Shown here: piece by piece, positions 1 through 9,159 of the stretch | How positions within the stretch are numbered: the first letter of the stretch is position 1 | How the letters are laid out: each line of letters begins with the position of its first letter | NCBI GenBank assembly: GCA_017643925.1 | Contig: JAEPML010000020.1 | Location: 1-64,000 of the forward strand | DNA length: 64,000 bases | Source of the DNA: Roseibium sp. | GTDB lineage: Bacteria > Pseudomonadota > Alphaproteobacteria > Rhizobiales > Stappiaceae | Direction: 5' to 3' | Notes under the pieces: model-generated | What the model saw: only the letters and a program-made list of their open reading frames with translations | What the model was told of the DNA's origin: nothing | The model's database searches: none | Position numbers and translations under genes: made by a program

Positions 1-147
1 AGCATCTAAGCGGGAAACCCACCTCAAAACCAGCTCTCCCTGAAGAGCCGTGGAAGACCACCACGTCGATAGGAAGCGTGTGGAAGTGTGGCAACACATG
101 AAGCTTAGCTTTACTAATAGCTCGTTCGGCTTGATCGCTCTCATTAA
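1..147 (+). rRNA. 23S ribosomal RNA, 3' end (partial)
   Basis: The first bases match the conserved 3' terminal domain of bacterial 23S rRNA, including AGCATCTAAGCGGGAAACC and the closing CTCGTTCGGCTTGATCGCTC typical of alphaproteobacteria. The gene starts outside the window. The exact 3' end is estimated to within a few bases. A 5S gene and tRNA-fMet follow, which is the usual end of an alphaproteobacterial rrn operon. Confidence 0.93.
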
Positions 148-361
148 TCAATGTTCATCTTTACTTGCGCTATCGCCCTTTGGGCTACTTGAGCGCGTTT
201 AAGACCAGTTTGCCCCTCAAGGGAAAAGGTTCGGACCGTAAGGTTCGCAAGCGCAAAGCGCGCCGACCGAATAGGTCGCCTCCCGGAGGCCAGCTGCAAC
301 GCAGCGTACGGCCGTGAGGGCAAACAAACCAAGACCAGTTCACAACAAACTGCGCTTCGCC
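148..361 (+). other. 23S-5S transcribed spacer
   Basis: About 210 bases separate the two rRNA genes. I see short hairpins and two copies of AAGACCAGTT (near 200 and 331), which could pair in processing stems with sequences around the 5S gene. There is no tRNA and no credible protein gene; open frames here are chance frames across rRNA spacer. Confidence 0.6.
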
Positions 362-479
362 GGCCTGGTGGCCCCAGCGGGGAGCCCCCACCCGATCCCA
401 TCCCGAACTCGGCCGTGAAACTCCCCAGCGCCAATGGTACTGCATCTTAAGGTGTGGGAGAGTAGGTCGCTGCCAGGCC
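362..479 (+). rRNA. rrf: 5S ribosomal RNA
   Basis: About 117 bases with the canonical 5S layout. The complementary ends GCCTGGTGGC and GCTGCCAGGC form helix I. The conserved loops CCCGATCCCATCCCGAACTC and GGGAGAGTAGGTC are present. Boundaries are set from the terminal helix and could shift by one or two bases. Confidence 0.95.
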
Positions 480-706
480 TGCAAAACGCAGTTTGAAATC
501 TCTTCAACATAGCGCTCACGGCCGCATCGGGCTTCGCCCTGGCCTCCGCGAGGGCGGCCAAAATGGCCGACGCGCACTTGCGCTTGCCTTCGCTGCGCTT
601 CGGAACAATCGTTCCATTCCAGCGAAATCAAATATCGAGCCGATCCAAAAGGGAGAAGCTCACGCGACGTCCCAAGATCAAAACGATCAAGGACGCGAAA
701 AAATAA

Positions 707-783
<77 letters not shown>

Positions 784-791
784 AATTCGAC

Positions 792-819
792 AAAGGCCGT
801 CCCAAAAGGGGCGGCCTTT
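792..819 (+). terminator. Stem-loop after tRNA-fMet, rrn terminator candidate
   Basis: AAAGGCCGTCCC and GGGGCGGCCTTT form a 12-bp arm hairpin with a short loop, nine bases past the tRNA. There is no long T tract after it, so termination efficiency is uncertain. Confidence 0.6.
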
Positions 820-932
820 GGCGTATCTGGACCTGGGATACCGGCGAGAACATCAGCCGGCCCCTTCAAGGAGGGCGAAGCCCGACAAAGCGGGACAGAA
901 AACAAGAAAAGCATGATCCCGAAAACAAAACA

Positions 933-962
933 AAAAACCCCCGACGAAAACCGGGGGTTTTG
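933..962 (-). terminator. Rho-independent terminator of the opp-type operon
   Basis: ACCCCCG and CGGGGGT arms flanked by A and T runs form a strong hairpin. Read on the minus strand it is followed by a T-rich tract (TTTTTTGTTTTGTTTTC), as expected about 40 bases after the last gene of the ABC transporter operon. It could also stop residual rrn transcription from the other side. Confidence 0.75.
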
Positions 963-1001
963 GAAATTTAGCTGTTGGGATCTTTCCGAACGTTGAACTG
1001 G

Positions 1002-1997
1002 TCAGGCCTCACACAAGTGACAGGCAACGCGTGCACGCTCGGAACCGAATTCTCGGATTGCAGGTCGTTCCGTCCTGCAGAGGTCCGTCGTCAAGTTGCA
1101 GCGGGGATGAAAACTGCAGCCGCTTGGCTTGTTGATCGGGTCCGGTATCTCGCCGGTTGAAAGTTCGGCGGTTCTGCCGAAGGCGTCTATATGCGGTGCA
1201 GCGTCCATCAGCATTCGCGTGTAGGGATGGCGCGGGTTTTCAAACAGCGTATCCCGATCCGCGACTTCCACCAGACGGCCCAGATAGAGCACGCCTATTT
1301 CATCGGCCATGTAGCGAATGACCGAAAGGTCATGGCTGATGAACAGGTAGGTCAGGCCCAGGTCCCGTTGCAGCGACTTCATCAGGTTCAGGACCTGGCT
1401 CTGGACCGAAACATCAAGCGCCGATGTCGGTTCGTCGCAAACGATGAATTCTGGATCGGAAGCAAGTGCCCGGGCGATGGCGATCCGCTGTCGTTGACCG
1501 CCGGAAAACTCGTGCGGGAATTTTTCACCGTCGGATTTTGCAAGGCCGACCTGGTCCAGCAACTCCTCGACGCGCTTGTCGATGTCGCCTGCCGGTATGA
1601 GCTCAAACGCGCGGATCGGTTCGGCAATGATGTGCTTGACGCGCCAGCGCGGATTGAGCGACGCGTAGGGGCTCTGGAAGATCATCTGGATCCGCCGACG
1701 CATGGCCTGTTGTTTCCTGGCATCCTTGATCGAGAACAGGTCTTGCCCGTCAATGTGAACCTGGCCGCTTGTCGGTTTCTGAAGACCGACCACCATTTTT
1801 CCGATCGTGGATTTGCCGGATCCGCTTTCACCGACCAGCGCAAATGTCTTTCCTCTCGGAATATCGAAATCGACCGTGTCGACGGCTGTGAGGAATTGCT
1901 TGCTTTCCAGGGCAAGCATACGGTTCAGCCAGGGTTTGGAAACATCAAAGACAGCGCCCAGGTCACGCGCGCTGATCAGGGGCTTTTCAGCTGTCAT
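1002..1997 (-). CDS. ABC transporter ATP-binding protein, OppF/DppF type
   Basis: 331-residue cytoplasmic ATPase of a peptide/opine/nickel-family importer. Walker A GESGSGKS is at 56-63, the Q loop at 108-110, signature FSGGQRQR at 164-171 and Walker B FIVCDEP at 184-190, followed by the switch histidine in FISHDLS. The C-terminal extension contains the HPYT segment and cysteines (CSFHPRC) of the oligopeptide/dipeptide transporter C-terminal domain. It is the last gene of a five-gene minus-strand unit, and its start overlaps the stop of the OppD-type gene by 4 bases, indicating translational coupling. The substrate is not readable from the sequence; the nearby lysine genes suggest an amino-acid or small-peptide compound (inference). 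Confidence 0.93.
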   Translation of the reverse strand: MTAEKPLISARDLGAVFDVSKPWLNRMLALESKQFLTAVDTVDFDIPRGKTFALVGESGSGKSTIGKMVVGLQKPTSGQVHIDGQDLFSIKDARKQQAMRRRIQMIFQSPYASLNPRWRVKHIIAEPIRAFELIPAGDIDKRVEELLDQVGLAKSDGEKFPHEFSGGQRQRIAIARALASDPEFIVCDEPTSALDVSVQSQVLNLMKSLQRDLGLTYLFISHDLSVIRYMADEIGVLYLGRLVEVADRDTLFENPRHPYTRMLMDAAPHIDAFGRTAELSTGEIPDPINKPSGCSFHPRCNLTTDLCRTERPAIREFGSERARVACHLCEA

Positions 1998-3004
1998 TGG
2001 GAAGCTCCGGTCTCTTCTTTCGTGTCTGCCTTGTAGGCCGGGTCGTAGAGCCAGCAGGCAACCTCGCTTCCATCCACAGTTTCAAGGATCGGGATATCCT
2101 TGAAGCAGGGCGAAATGGTCTTGGTGCATCGGGGATTGAAGGCGCATCCCTTAGGAATGGCGCGCAGATTGGGCATAGAACCGGGAATCTGGCTGAGTTG
2201 CTGCAGGTTGCCGGTTGTTGATGGCGTCGACGCCATGAGACCGATCGTGTAGGGGTGCGAAGGTGTACTCAGCACTGCCCGGGTCGGACCGATCTCGGCG
2301 ATCCGCCCCGCATAGAGCACAGCCACCCGGTCGGTTGTTTCCGCGATCACGCCCATGTCGTGCGTGATCAGAATGACAGCCGTGCCACGTTCCCGGCAGA
2401 GTTTTTTCAAGAGCGCCATGATCTGTGCCTGCACCGAGACATCCAGGGCTGTGGTCGGCTCGTCGGCAATGATCAGCTCCGGCTCGGCAGCCAGGGCCAG
2501 GGCAATCACCACACGCTGGCGCATGCCTCCGGAGAACTGGTGCGGATAGGCATCGATCCTGGATGCGGCGGCGGGTATCCCGACTTCCTCCAGGAGCGCG
2601 ACGGCGCGTGACCGGGCTTCGGACGACGAGACTGCCAAGTGTGCCCGGATCGTTTCTGTCAGCTGTTTTCCGACTGTCATGAGCGGGTTCAGACTGGTGA
2701 GCGGGTCCTGGAAAACCATGGCAATCCGCTTTCCGCGGATCCGGCGCATGTCATCTTCCGGCAGATTGTCGATCCGTTCGCCATGAAGCCGGATTTCGCC
2801 ACCGGAAATGCGTCCGGGGCGTTCGATCAATCCGATGATTGCAGACCCGCACATGGATTTGCCGGCGCCACTTTCGCCGACAAGGCCCAGTATTTCGCCT
2901 GCCCGGACTTCGAACCCGACCCGGTCGACCGGCCTCAAGGTGCCCTCGCGCACGGGGAATTCGACGATGAGGTCGGAAACTTTGAGAATTGGAGTATCTG
3001 ACAC
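1994..3004 (-). CDS. ABC transporter ATP-binding protein, OppD/DppD type
   Basis: 336-residue partner ATPase of the same importer. Walker A GESGAGKS is at 43-50, signature FSGGMRQR at 157-164 and Walker B LIIADEP at 177-183, with the ITHDMGV switch region. The oligo-peptide C-terminal domain carries CAFNPRC. It pairs with the OppF-type protein to form the nucleotide-binding heterodimer. It lies 4 bases downstream of the second permease, in the order permease, permease, ATPase, ATPase usual for this family. Confidence 0.93.
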   Translation of the reverse strand: MSDTPILKVSDLIVEFPVREGTLRPVDRVGFEVRAGEILGLVGESGAGKSMCGSAIIGLIERPGRISGGEIRLHGERIDNLPEDDMRRIRGKRIAMVFQDPLTSLNPLMTVGKQLTETIRAHLAVSSSEARSRAVALLEEVGIPAAASRIDAYPHQFSGGMRQRVVIALALAAEPELIIADEPTTALDVSVQAQIMALLKKLCRERGTAVILITHDMGVIAETTDRVAVLYAGRIAEIGPTRAVLSTPSHPYTIGLMASTPSTTGNLQQLSQIPGSMPNLRAIPKGCAFNPRCTKTISPCFKDIPILETVDGSEVACWLYDPAYKADTKEETGASQ

Positions 3005-3008
3005 GGTC

Positions 3009-3983
3009 TTATCGCAACTTTGGATTCAGGATATCGCGCAGCCAGTCCCCGAAGAGGTTCACGGACAGCGCAAGCGCCAGCAGGGTGAGCGAGGGGAAAA
3101 GCAGGATCCACCATTCGCCAGACAGGATGTATTGCCGGCCGACATTGATCAACGTCCCGAGGGACGGCTCGGTTTTCGGCGCACCAACGCCGAGGAAGCT
3201 GAGCGTTGCCTCGGCGATGATCGCCAGCGCCAAGCTGATCGTGGCAATGACAAGGATCGGGCCGGTCACGTTGGGCAGAATATGGCGGAGCATGATGCTC
3301 CAGCGCGACAGGCCGATCAGGTTGCCTGCCTGCACATATTCCTTCTGCCGCTCGACCATGGTGGCACCGCGGACGGTTCGGGCGAACTGCACCCATTCCG
3401 ACAGGCCGATGGAGATGATCAGAACCCAGATCGCCATTTCGTCCCGCAGATCCGGCGGGATCAGTCCCTTGCCGATGCCGTAAAGCAGCATCGCCACCAT
3501 GATGGAGGGGAACGTCATCTGGATATCCGCAATTCGCATGATCATGCCATCGACCCAACCGCCGACATAGCCGGAGACCAGTCCGAGGACGACGCCGAGT
3601 GTCATGGCAAACAGGACCGCGACAACACCCACAAAGAGCGAGATCCTCAGTCCGAATAGGATGGTCGACAGGACGTCGCGGCCCTGGTCGTCTGTGCCAA
3701 GGAGGAAATAGTCCCCGGTAAACTCGTTGGCCGACATGGGCTTGGTAAAGCCGTTCATCAGGTTCAGGCTGGCCGGGTCAAATGGCGTATAGGGCGAAAT
3801 GAGCGGTGACAGCACCGCGCCCAGAACAAGAACCAGGAAGGTCAGGGACGAAACGATGATTACCGGCGATCGCTTGTAGGAATGCCAGATGTCTGAGTGC
3901 ATCCAGCGCTGCCAGGTGGAGGTCGTGACGACTTCCTTGAACTCCGGCCGGGCCTCTGCGCCCTTTTGTGTCTCAGTGCTCAT
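3009..3983 (-). CDS. ABC transporter permease, OppC/DppC type
   Basis: 324-residue inner-membrane permease with a cytoplasmic N-terminus and one early membrane segment (about 40-62). The binding-protein-dependent transport domain covers about residues 115-310. The region around AGNLIGLSRWSIMLRHILPNV is the EAA-type loop that contacts the ATPases. Family members also have the NPPGTDDQGRD-like periplasmic motif; here it reads LLGTDDQGRDVLS. It lies 15 bases after the OppB-type gene and forms the heterodimeric channel with it. Confidence 0.9.
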   Translation of the reverse strand: MSTETQKGAEARPEFKEVVTTSTWQRWMHSDIWHSYKRSPVIIVSSLTFLVLVLGAVLSPLISPYTPFDPASLNLMNGFTKPMSANEFTGDYFLLGTDDQGRDVLSTILFGLRISLFVGVVAVLFAMTLGVVLGLVSGYVGGWVDGMIMRIADIQMTFPSIMVAMLLYGIGKGLIPPDLRDEMAIWVLIISIGLSEWVQFARTVRGATMVERQKEYVQAGNLIGLSRWSIMLRHILPNVTGPILVIATISLALAIIAEATLSFLGVGAPKTEPSLGTLINVGRQYILSGEWWILLFPSLTLLALALSVNLFGDWLRDILNPKLR

Positions 3984-3998
3984 GAAGGTCTCTTGTCT

Positions 3999-4970
3999 CT
4001 AGTTGCTGCTCACACTGAGGCGCGGATCAATCGTGAAATAAAGCAGATCGACGATCAGGTTGATGGTGACGAAGATGACCCCGACCAGAAGCAGGTAGGC
4101 CGACATGACCGGGATATCGACAAAACTCACCGCGTTGATGAACAGCAGACCGACGCCCGGCCACTGGAAAACGCTTTCGGTAATGATCGCAAAGGCCACG
4201 ATCGACCCGAATTGCAGGCCGGTGACCGTGATCACCGGGACAAGGGTATTCTTCATGGCATGGCCGAAATTGACGGTGCGCTGGCTGAGGCCTCGGGCCC
4301 GGGCGAACCGGATATAGTCGGTTCTTAGAACCTCGAGCATTTCCGACCGGACGAGGCGCATGATCAGGGTCATCTGGTACAGCCCGAGCGTAACCGCCGG
4401 CAGGATCATGGATCTCAGGCCGTCCCAGGTGAAGATCGCCAGATCAACGCCAAACACGCTGCGGGTCTCGCCACGTCCGAACGAGGGCAACCAGCCAAGA
4501 TTCACCGAAAAGGCCCAGATCAGGAAGACACCGATCAGGAAGGTCGGCAGGGACACGCCGATCAGGGACGTCGTCATGATGAAATTGGCGAGAAAACCGT
4601 CTCGCTTGATGGCGGTATAAACCCCGAGCACAAAACCGAGCGAGATTGCGAAAACACCTGAAAGGAAGGCCAGTTCAAGGGTGGCCGGCAGGCGGTCTAG
4701 GATGACCTCACCGACAGGCAGTCCGACGCGATAGGAAACACCGAAGTCCCCGCGCAGAGCCCTTTCAAAGAAATCGAAATACTGGACGATGATGGGGTCG
4801 TTCAGACCCAGTCGTTCTTCCAGTTCAGCGCGGTCGGCTACAGTTGCCTCCTGACCGAGCATGTTCTCCAGCGGGTCGCCCATGAACTTGAACATGGAAA
4901 ACGACACGAAGCCGACCGCCATGAGAACAAGCAGCGCCTGTCCCAGACGGCGGATGATGAATGCGAGCAT
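3999..4970 (-). CDS. ABC transporter permease, OppB/DppB type
   Basis: 323-residue inner-membrane protein that begins with the typical MLAFIIRRLGQALLVLMAVG first membrane helix. A periplasmic segment with GLNDPIIVQYFDFFERALRGD follows, then the six-helix permease core. The EAA-like loop lies near YIRFARARGLSQRTVNFGHA. It is separated from the upstream binding-protein gene by 220 bases that hold a strong hairpin, so it may be expressed at a lower level than that gene. Confidence 0.9.
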   Translation of the reverse strand: MLAFIIRRLGQALLVLMAVGFVSFSMFKFMGDPLENMLGQEATVADRAELEERLGLNDPIIVQYFDFFERALRGDFGVSYRVGLPVGEVILDRLPATLELAFLSGVFAISLGFVLGVYTAIKRDGFLANFIMTTSLIGVSLPTFLIGVFLIWAFSVNLGWLPSFGRGETRSVFGVDLAIFTWDGLRSMILPAVTLGLYQMTLIMRLVRSEMLEVLRTDYIRFARARGLSQRTVNFGHAMKNTLVPVITVTGLQFGSIVAFAIITESVFQWPGVGLLFINAVSFVDIPVMSAYLLLVGVIFVTINLIVDLLYFTIDPRLSVSSN

Positions 4971-5144
4971 TTGTTACGCCACTTCCCTCGAATGCCCCAG
5001 CATTGCGAGGCCCCCTTGTGGTGTCTTGAGTGGGACCGGAAACCGTCCCTTTAAGTATCCGACTGTCCCCGTGCCCTTGTCCGGCCTGAACCGGTTGAAG
5101 GCTGTGCCCGGAGGCACATGTCGGATCTGCCTTTAGAAACAGAA

Positions 5145-5177
5145 CGATGCGCCGTTTGACGAACAAACGGCGCATCG
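5145..5177 (-). terminator. Intra-operon attenuator hairpin after the binding-protein gene
   Basis: CGATGCGCCGTTTG and its exact complement form 14-bp arms around a 5-base loop, 14 bases past the binding-protein stop. On the minus strand TTCTGTTTCTAAA follows, a broken T tract. Such a leaky terminator or 3' stabiliser would let the binding protein be made in excess over the permeases (inference). Confidence 0.7.
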
Positions 5178-5190
5178 ACTTGCATCAAGC

Positions 5191-6774
5191 TTACTTCTTG
5201 AAGGACATGAACTTGAAGTGAGGCTGATCTTCCGGCTGGACCGGGAAGTTGATCGCGTCCTTCATGCCCCAGTTGAGCACCTGGTTGTGGATCGGCAGGT
5301 AGATGGTCTCTGCCTGGACAGTGTTCCAGATGTCGCTGATGGTCTGGTTGCGGACTTCAATGTCGGTTTCCGATGCGAGAGATTCGATCTTGGAATCGAT
5401 GTCAGCATTGGAGAACCGGGTGCCGTTCCAGGAGCCGAGCTTGTCGGTCGTGGTGTGCGTCAGGTAGTTGAAGATGTATTCCGAGTCGAATGTCGGAACA
5501 CCCCAACCGAGCATGTAGAAGTCGGTTTCCTTGTTCTTGATCAGCGGGAAGTGCTGTGCCTTCGGCTTGGCATCGAGGTTCACCTTGATACCGATCTGGC
5601 CGAGCATGCCGACAGCTGCCTGACAGATGGCTTCATCGTTGATGTAGCGGTCGTTCGGGCAGTTCAGCGTCAGGCCGAAGCCATCGCCGTAACCGGCTTC
5701 TTCCATCAGGCTCTTTGCCTTGGCGACGTCATAGGCCGGATAAGCGTCCAGCTCTTCGGTCCAGCCGTTCACGAACGGAGGCATGATCACGCCGGTCGGG
5801 GCAGACTGGTCGCGCATGACCACTTTCTTGATGGCATCGCGGTTGATGGCGATGTTCATGGCTTCACGAACGCGCTGATCGGCGAGCGGGTTCTTGCCGT
5901 CGACCGTGTCGCTGCCGAGATCGGCATCACCGACATTCATGCCGAAGAAGATTGTCCGGTTCTGAGGCGCCGTGCTCAGTGCCAGACCGTCGGTTTCGGC
6001 AACCCGTGCCAGATCCTGCACCGGTACGTCCTGGATCAGGTCAACTTCACCGGACAGCAGTGCGGACACGCGTGTCGCGCTTTCCTGGATCGGCGTGTAG
6101 ATGATTTCAGTGACTTCCAGCGGGAACTCACCTTTGCCCCAGTAGTTCTCGTTCTGCTTGAGAATGGTCTGGGAATCCTGCTTGCGGCTTTCCAGAACAT
6201 AGGCACCGGTGCCGTTGACAGAGCGCACGCATGGGTTGTCGCCGCCATTGGCGATGTCCTGCGGAGCTTCACAGCCGTTCGACACGGTCCAGTCCGAATC
6301 CATGATGAACAGGTTCGTCAGGTTGTTCGGCAGCAGCGGGTTCGGACCCTTGGTTTCGATGTGAACCGTGTTGTCGTCCACCTTGCGCACATCGGCGATG
6401 GAGTTCAGCAGCTCTTTCATGGCCGAAGTCGGCATCATGGCGCGCTTCAGGGAGAACACGACATCGTCGGCAGTGAAGTCTTCACCACCATGGAATTTCA
6501 CACCTTCACGAAGCTTGAATTCCCAGACCTTCGGATCGTCGGTCGGAGCCCAGCTTGTGGCCAGCGCCGGAATGATCTGGGCAGACATGTCGCGCTGCAG
6601 AAGCGGCTCGTACATCTGGTGTGCCAGTGCATGCGTCGGACCTTCGTTCTGTGCATGCGGATCAAGTGTCAGCGAGTCACCAGCGCGTGCCCAGCGAAGC
6701 GTTTCCGCATTCGCCATGCCGATCCCGGCACAAAGAGCCACACTCGCTGCTGTAAGTTTCAGCATAGTTTTCAT
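5191..6774 (-). CDS. Periplasmic substrate-binding protein, peptide/opine family (SBP_bac_5)
   Basis: 527 residues with a Sec signal peptide (MKTMLKLTAASVALCAGIGMANA, cleavage after residue 23). The family-5 solute-binding fold begins ETLRWARAGDSLTLDPHAQN. Conserved features include the KLREGVKFHGGEDFTADDVVFS segment and the DVRKVDDNTV region. It feeds the permeases OppB/OppC encoded downstream. GAGGGGA, 5 bases before the ATG, is a good ribosome site. The substrate class is unknown; the family covers dipeptides, opines, glutathione and others. Confidence 0.92.
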   Translation of the reverse strand: MKTMLKLTAASVALCAGIGMANAETLRWARAGDSLTLDPHAQNEGPTHALAHQMYEPLLQRDMSAQIIPALATSWAPTDDPKVWEFKLREGVKFHGGEDFTADDVVFSLKRAMMPTSAMKELLNSIADVRKVDDNTVHIETKGPNPLLPNNLTNLFIMDSDWTVSNGCEAPQDIANGGDNPCVRSVNGTGAYVLESRKQDSQTILKQNENYWGKGEFPLEVTEIIYTPIQESATRVSALLSGEVDLIQDVPVQDLARVAETDGLALSTAPQNRTIFFGMNVGDADLGSDTVDGKNPLADQRVREAMNIAINRDAIKKVVMRDQSAPTGVIMPPFVNGWTEELDAYPAYDVAKAKSLMEEAGYGDGFGLTLNCPNDRYINDEAICQAAVGMLGQIGIKVNLDAKPKAQHFPLIKNKETDFYMLGWGVPTFDSEYIFNYLTHTTTDKLGSWNGTRFSNADIDSKIESLASETDIEVRNQTISDIWNTVQAETIYLPIHNQVLNWGMKDAINFPVQPEDQPHFKFMSFKK

Positions 6775-7087
6775 GGATTTCCCCTCGGTTGTTAGAACCG
6801 GTTTTCCGGTTTTTTCTTTCTGTTAGCATAGGATTTCATTCTTTTCCAATTTTAGTTCCAAACGCAACAGGTAAGACCTCGCCAAATTGTTTTTGTGATT
6901 TATGACGTAGCGGCGGCGGGCAGTTATTCGAGTCAATTTTCAAGATGAAATGAAATTTTCCGAAGATGATCTGGCCTCGTCATCGGGCATCTTACAAAAA
7001 AGTGAACTCCCGCCCTCTCGACAATGTGATCAGAGCGGCTCGTTCCAGGCGGTGATGAGCTGCAAGGGAGCGCAAAAAGTGCGTTTC
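6775..7087. other. Intergenic region between lysR and the opp-type operon
   Basis: 313 bases. It should hold the promoter of the binding-protein gene transcribed leftward. Visible features are an AT-rich stretch (about 6805-6900) and a short inverted repeat ACCGGTTTTCCGGT near 6797. I see no gene, RNA or clear terminator for the upstream regulator. Confidence 0.4.
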
Positions 7088-7984
7088 CTAGATCCGACGA
7101 CTGACCTGCCCGCGGATCCAGCCCAGGAATTCGGCAGCCGGTGTGCTGAGCTCACCCTGCGGCGTCGCGATATAGTAGTTGTGCCCGGATCCGTCCTCGA
7201 CATTGGCGAGCCGCACAAGTGCGCCGCTGCCCAGTTCGGCTTCGATCAGATAGGTGGGCAGGATGGCGGCTCCCATGCCACCGACGGCTGCGGCGATGAC
7301 CAGGGAGAACTGGTCGAAGTAACTTCCCTTCTGAACCGGTACGGGGACCTCCGGAACAGTTTTCTGGAATACACGCCAAAGATGCGGCCGTGAGGTCATG
7401 TGCAGGAGCGGCATGTTGAAGATATCTGTTTCCGAACCCACGTCGCAGCTGTCGATAAGGCCTGGCGAGGCCACCACGACCAGGTCTTCCGGGCAAAGTG
7501 GCGTCAGTTTTGCTCCTGGCCAGTCATTGGCCCCGAAATGGATGGCGACATCGATATCCTGTTCCACGAGATCGAAGGGCTCGGACCGGCTGTAAAGCAT
7601 CAGGTCCAGGTTGGCGCGACGCGCCTTGAAGTCTCCAAGCCTGGGGACCAGCCAACGGGTGGCAAAGGTCGGCAGAGCGGCGATGGAGAGAAGCTCCTGG
7701 GTTTCTCCGGCGGCAACCGCCTGCGAGATGGTTCTCCTGAGCCGCGACAGGTCCGAGAACAGGCCATCCGAAAGGGACTTGCCGGCATGTGTCAGGCGAA
7801 TGCCCCGGCCTTCCCGGCGAAACAGGGCAGCCCCTATCTGGTCCTCGAGTTCCTTGACCTGCCGGCTGACGCCGCTCTGGGTCAGACCCAGTTCCTCGGC
7901 CGCGGCGGTGAAGCTCTGGTGTTTGGCGGCCGCTTCGAAGCAGCGTAATACGGAAATGCTCGGAATCGGTATATCGCGTTCCAT
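7088..7984 (-). CDS. LysR-family transcriptional regulator, GcvA-like
   Basis: 298 residues. An N-terminal winged helix-turn-helix (about 10-65, with SFTAAAEELGLTQSGVSRQVKELE) is followed by a type-2 periplasmic-binding effector domain. The opening ISVLRCFEAAAKHQSFTAAA is typical of the GcvA subgroup that often controls amino-acid genes. It is divergent from the lysine 6-dehydrogenase gene and upstream of the ABC transporter on its own strand, so it may control both (inference). Confidence 0.88.
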   Translation of the reverse strand: MERDIPIPSISVLRCFEAAAKHQSFTAAAEELGLTQSGVSRQVKELEDQIGAALFRREGRGIRLTHAGKSLSDGLFSDLSRLRRTISQAVAAGETQELLSIAALPTFATRWLVPRLGDFKARRANLDLMLYSRSEPFDLVEQDIDVAIHFGANDWPGAKLTPLCPEDLVVVASPGLIDSCDVGSETDIFNMPLLHMTSRPHLWRVFQKTVPEVPVPVQKGSYFDQFSLVIAAAVGGMGAAILPTYLIEAELGSGALVRLANVEDGSGHNYYIATPQGELSTPAAEFLGWIRGQVSRRI

Positions 7985-8103
7985 GGAAGACCTGCCGTAA
8001 CGCTTCTATGAGTTTTAGTCATGGAAATAACTATTTTTCAGGTGTTTTTGTGCGGGTCAAGTCACGTTACTCTTTCTGACAAACGCGTTGGGGATTTTCA
8101 GAC
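7985..8103. promoter_or_regulatory. Divergent promoter region, lysR / lysine genes
   Basis: 119 bases between divergent starts. TAGT (8016-8019) and ACTA (8030-8033) form a short inverted pair around a 10-base centre, in the size range of a LysR T-N11-A site. Only the geometry supports this. Confidence 0.35.
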
Positions 8104-9159
8104 ATGCAAAAAATAGCGGTTCTCGGGCTGGGAAAGGTCGGCACCTTGGCAAGCGAACTCCTGCACGAAGGTGGGTTTTCAGTGACCGGGTTCGACACAC
8201 GTACTGACAGAAAACTTCCGTTCGAGACGAGGCAGGTCGATGTCAGTGATGGTGTCGCTCTCAAGGCCGCCCTTGACGGGTTCGAGGCCGTGCTGTCCTG
8301 CCTGCCCTATTTTCTGAATGTCGGCGTTGCCACGGCCGCGCACGATCTTGGCATTCACTATTTCGATCTGACCGAAGACGTTCCGACCACCAAGGCGATC
8401 ATGGAGCTGGCCGAAACGTCGAAGGGCCTGATGGCACCGCAATGTGGCCTGGCACCCGGATTTGTCGGCATAGTTGGTGCCAGTCTCATTGAAGAACTCG
8501 ACAGCTGCCGGTCCTGCCGCATGCGTGTTGGAGCCTTGCCGCAGAACCCGACCGGCCTAATGGGATATTCATTCAACTGGTCTCCGGAAGGTGTCGTGAA
8601 CGAATACCTTAACGACTGCGAGGTTCTTGAAGACGGCGAAATCAAGTGGGTCTCGCCGATGGAGTGGATCGAGAAGATCGTGATCGGTGGCATCGAGCTG
8701 GAAGCGTTCACGACGTCCGGCGGTCTTGGAACCATGTGCGAGACTTACAAGAACCGTGTGCCGAATATTGATTACAAGACCATGCGGTACCCGGGCCACG
8801 TTCAGCTGATGAACTTCTTTTTCCACGAGCTACTCATGCGCGACCGCCGCCAGGAGGCCGGTGAAATCCTGGTCAACGCCAAGCCGCCGGTTACAGATGA
8901 TATCGTCTATATCCACGTTGCGGCTGAGGGCGAGATCGGCGGACGCATGCAGCGCAGCGAATTCGTGCGTGGCTACAAGCCCATCGAAATCGCCGGCAAG
9001 GAGCGAACCGCGATTGCCTGGACAACGGCGACTTCGGTCGTCGCAATCATCGAGATGGTGCGCGATGGTTCGCTCCCGGCAAGAGGCTTCCTGAAACAGG
9101 AAGATGTCTCACTGGAGGCGTTCCTGAAGACCCGGAACGGTGCCCGGTACAATGGGTAG
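8104..9159 (+). CDS. Saccharopine dehydrogenase-family protein, probable L-lysine 6-dehydrogenase
   Basis: 351 residues. The N-terminal Rossmann fold has GLGKVG at 8-13 and an acidic FDTRTD after the second strand, favouring NAD. The Sacchrp_dh catalytic domain follows, with conserved GLAPGFVG and YKNRVPNIDYKTMRYPGH. In this family lysine 6-dehydrogenase converts L-lysine to 2-aminoadipate 6-semialdehyde. The two next genes, an aminotransferase and an aminoadipate-semialdehyde dehydrogenase, support that over saccharopine cleavage. The downstream gene overlaps its end, so the three form one operon. Confidence 0.82.
   Translation: MQKIAVLGLGKVGTLASELLHEGGFSVTGFDTRTDRKLPFETRQVDVSDGVALKAALDGFEAVLSCLPYFLNVGVATAAHDLGIHYFDLTEDVPTTKAIMELAETSKGLMAPQCGLAPGFVGIVGASLIEELDSCRSCRMRVGALPQNPTGLMGYSFNWSPEGVVNEYLNDCEVLEDGEIKWVSPMEWIEKIVIGGIELEAFTTSGGLGTMCETYKNRVPNIDYKTMRYPGHVQLMNFFFHELLMRDRRQEAGEILVNAKPPVTDDIVYIHVAAEGEIGGRMQRSEFVRGYKPIEIAGKERTAIAWTTATSVVAIIEMVRDGSLPARGFLKQEDVSLEAFLKTRNGARYNG

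Noticed and set aside
5218..6795. 525-codon open frame on the plus strand
   Set aside because: Antisense shadow of the binding-protein gene, which has a signal peptide and a ribosome site.
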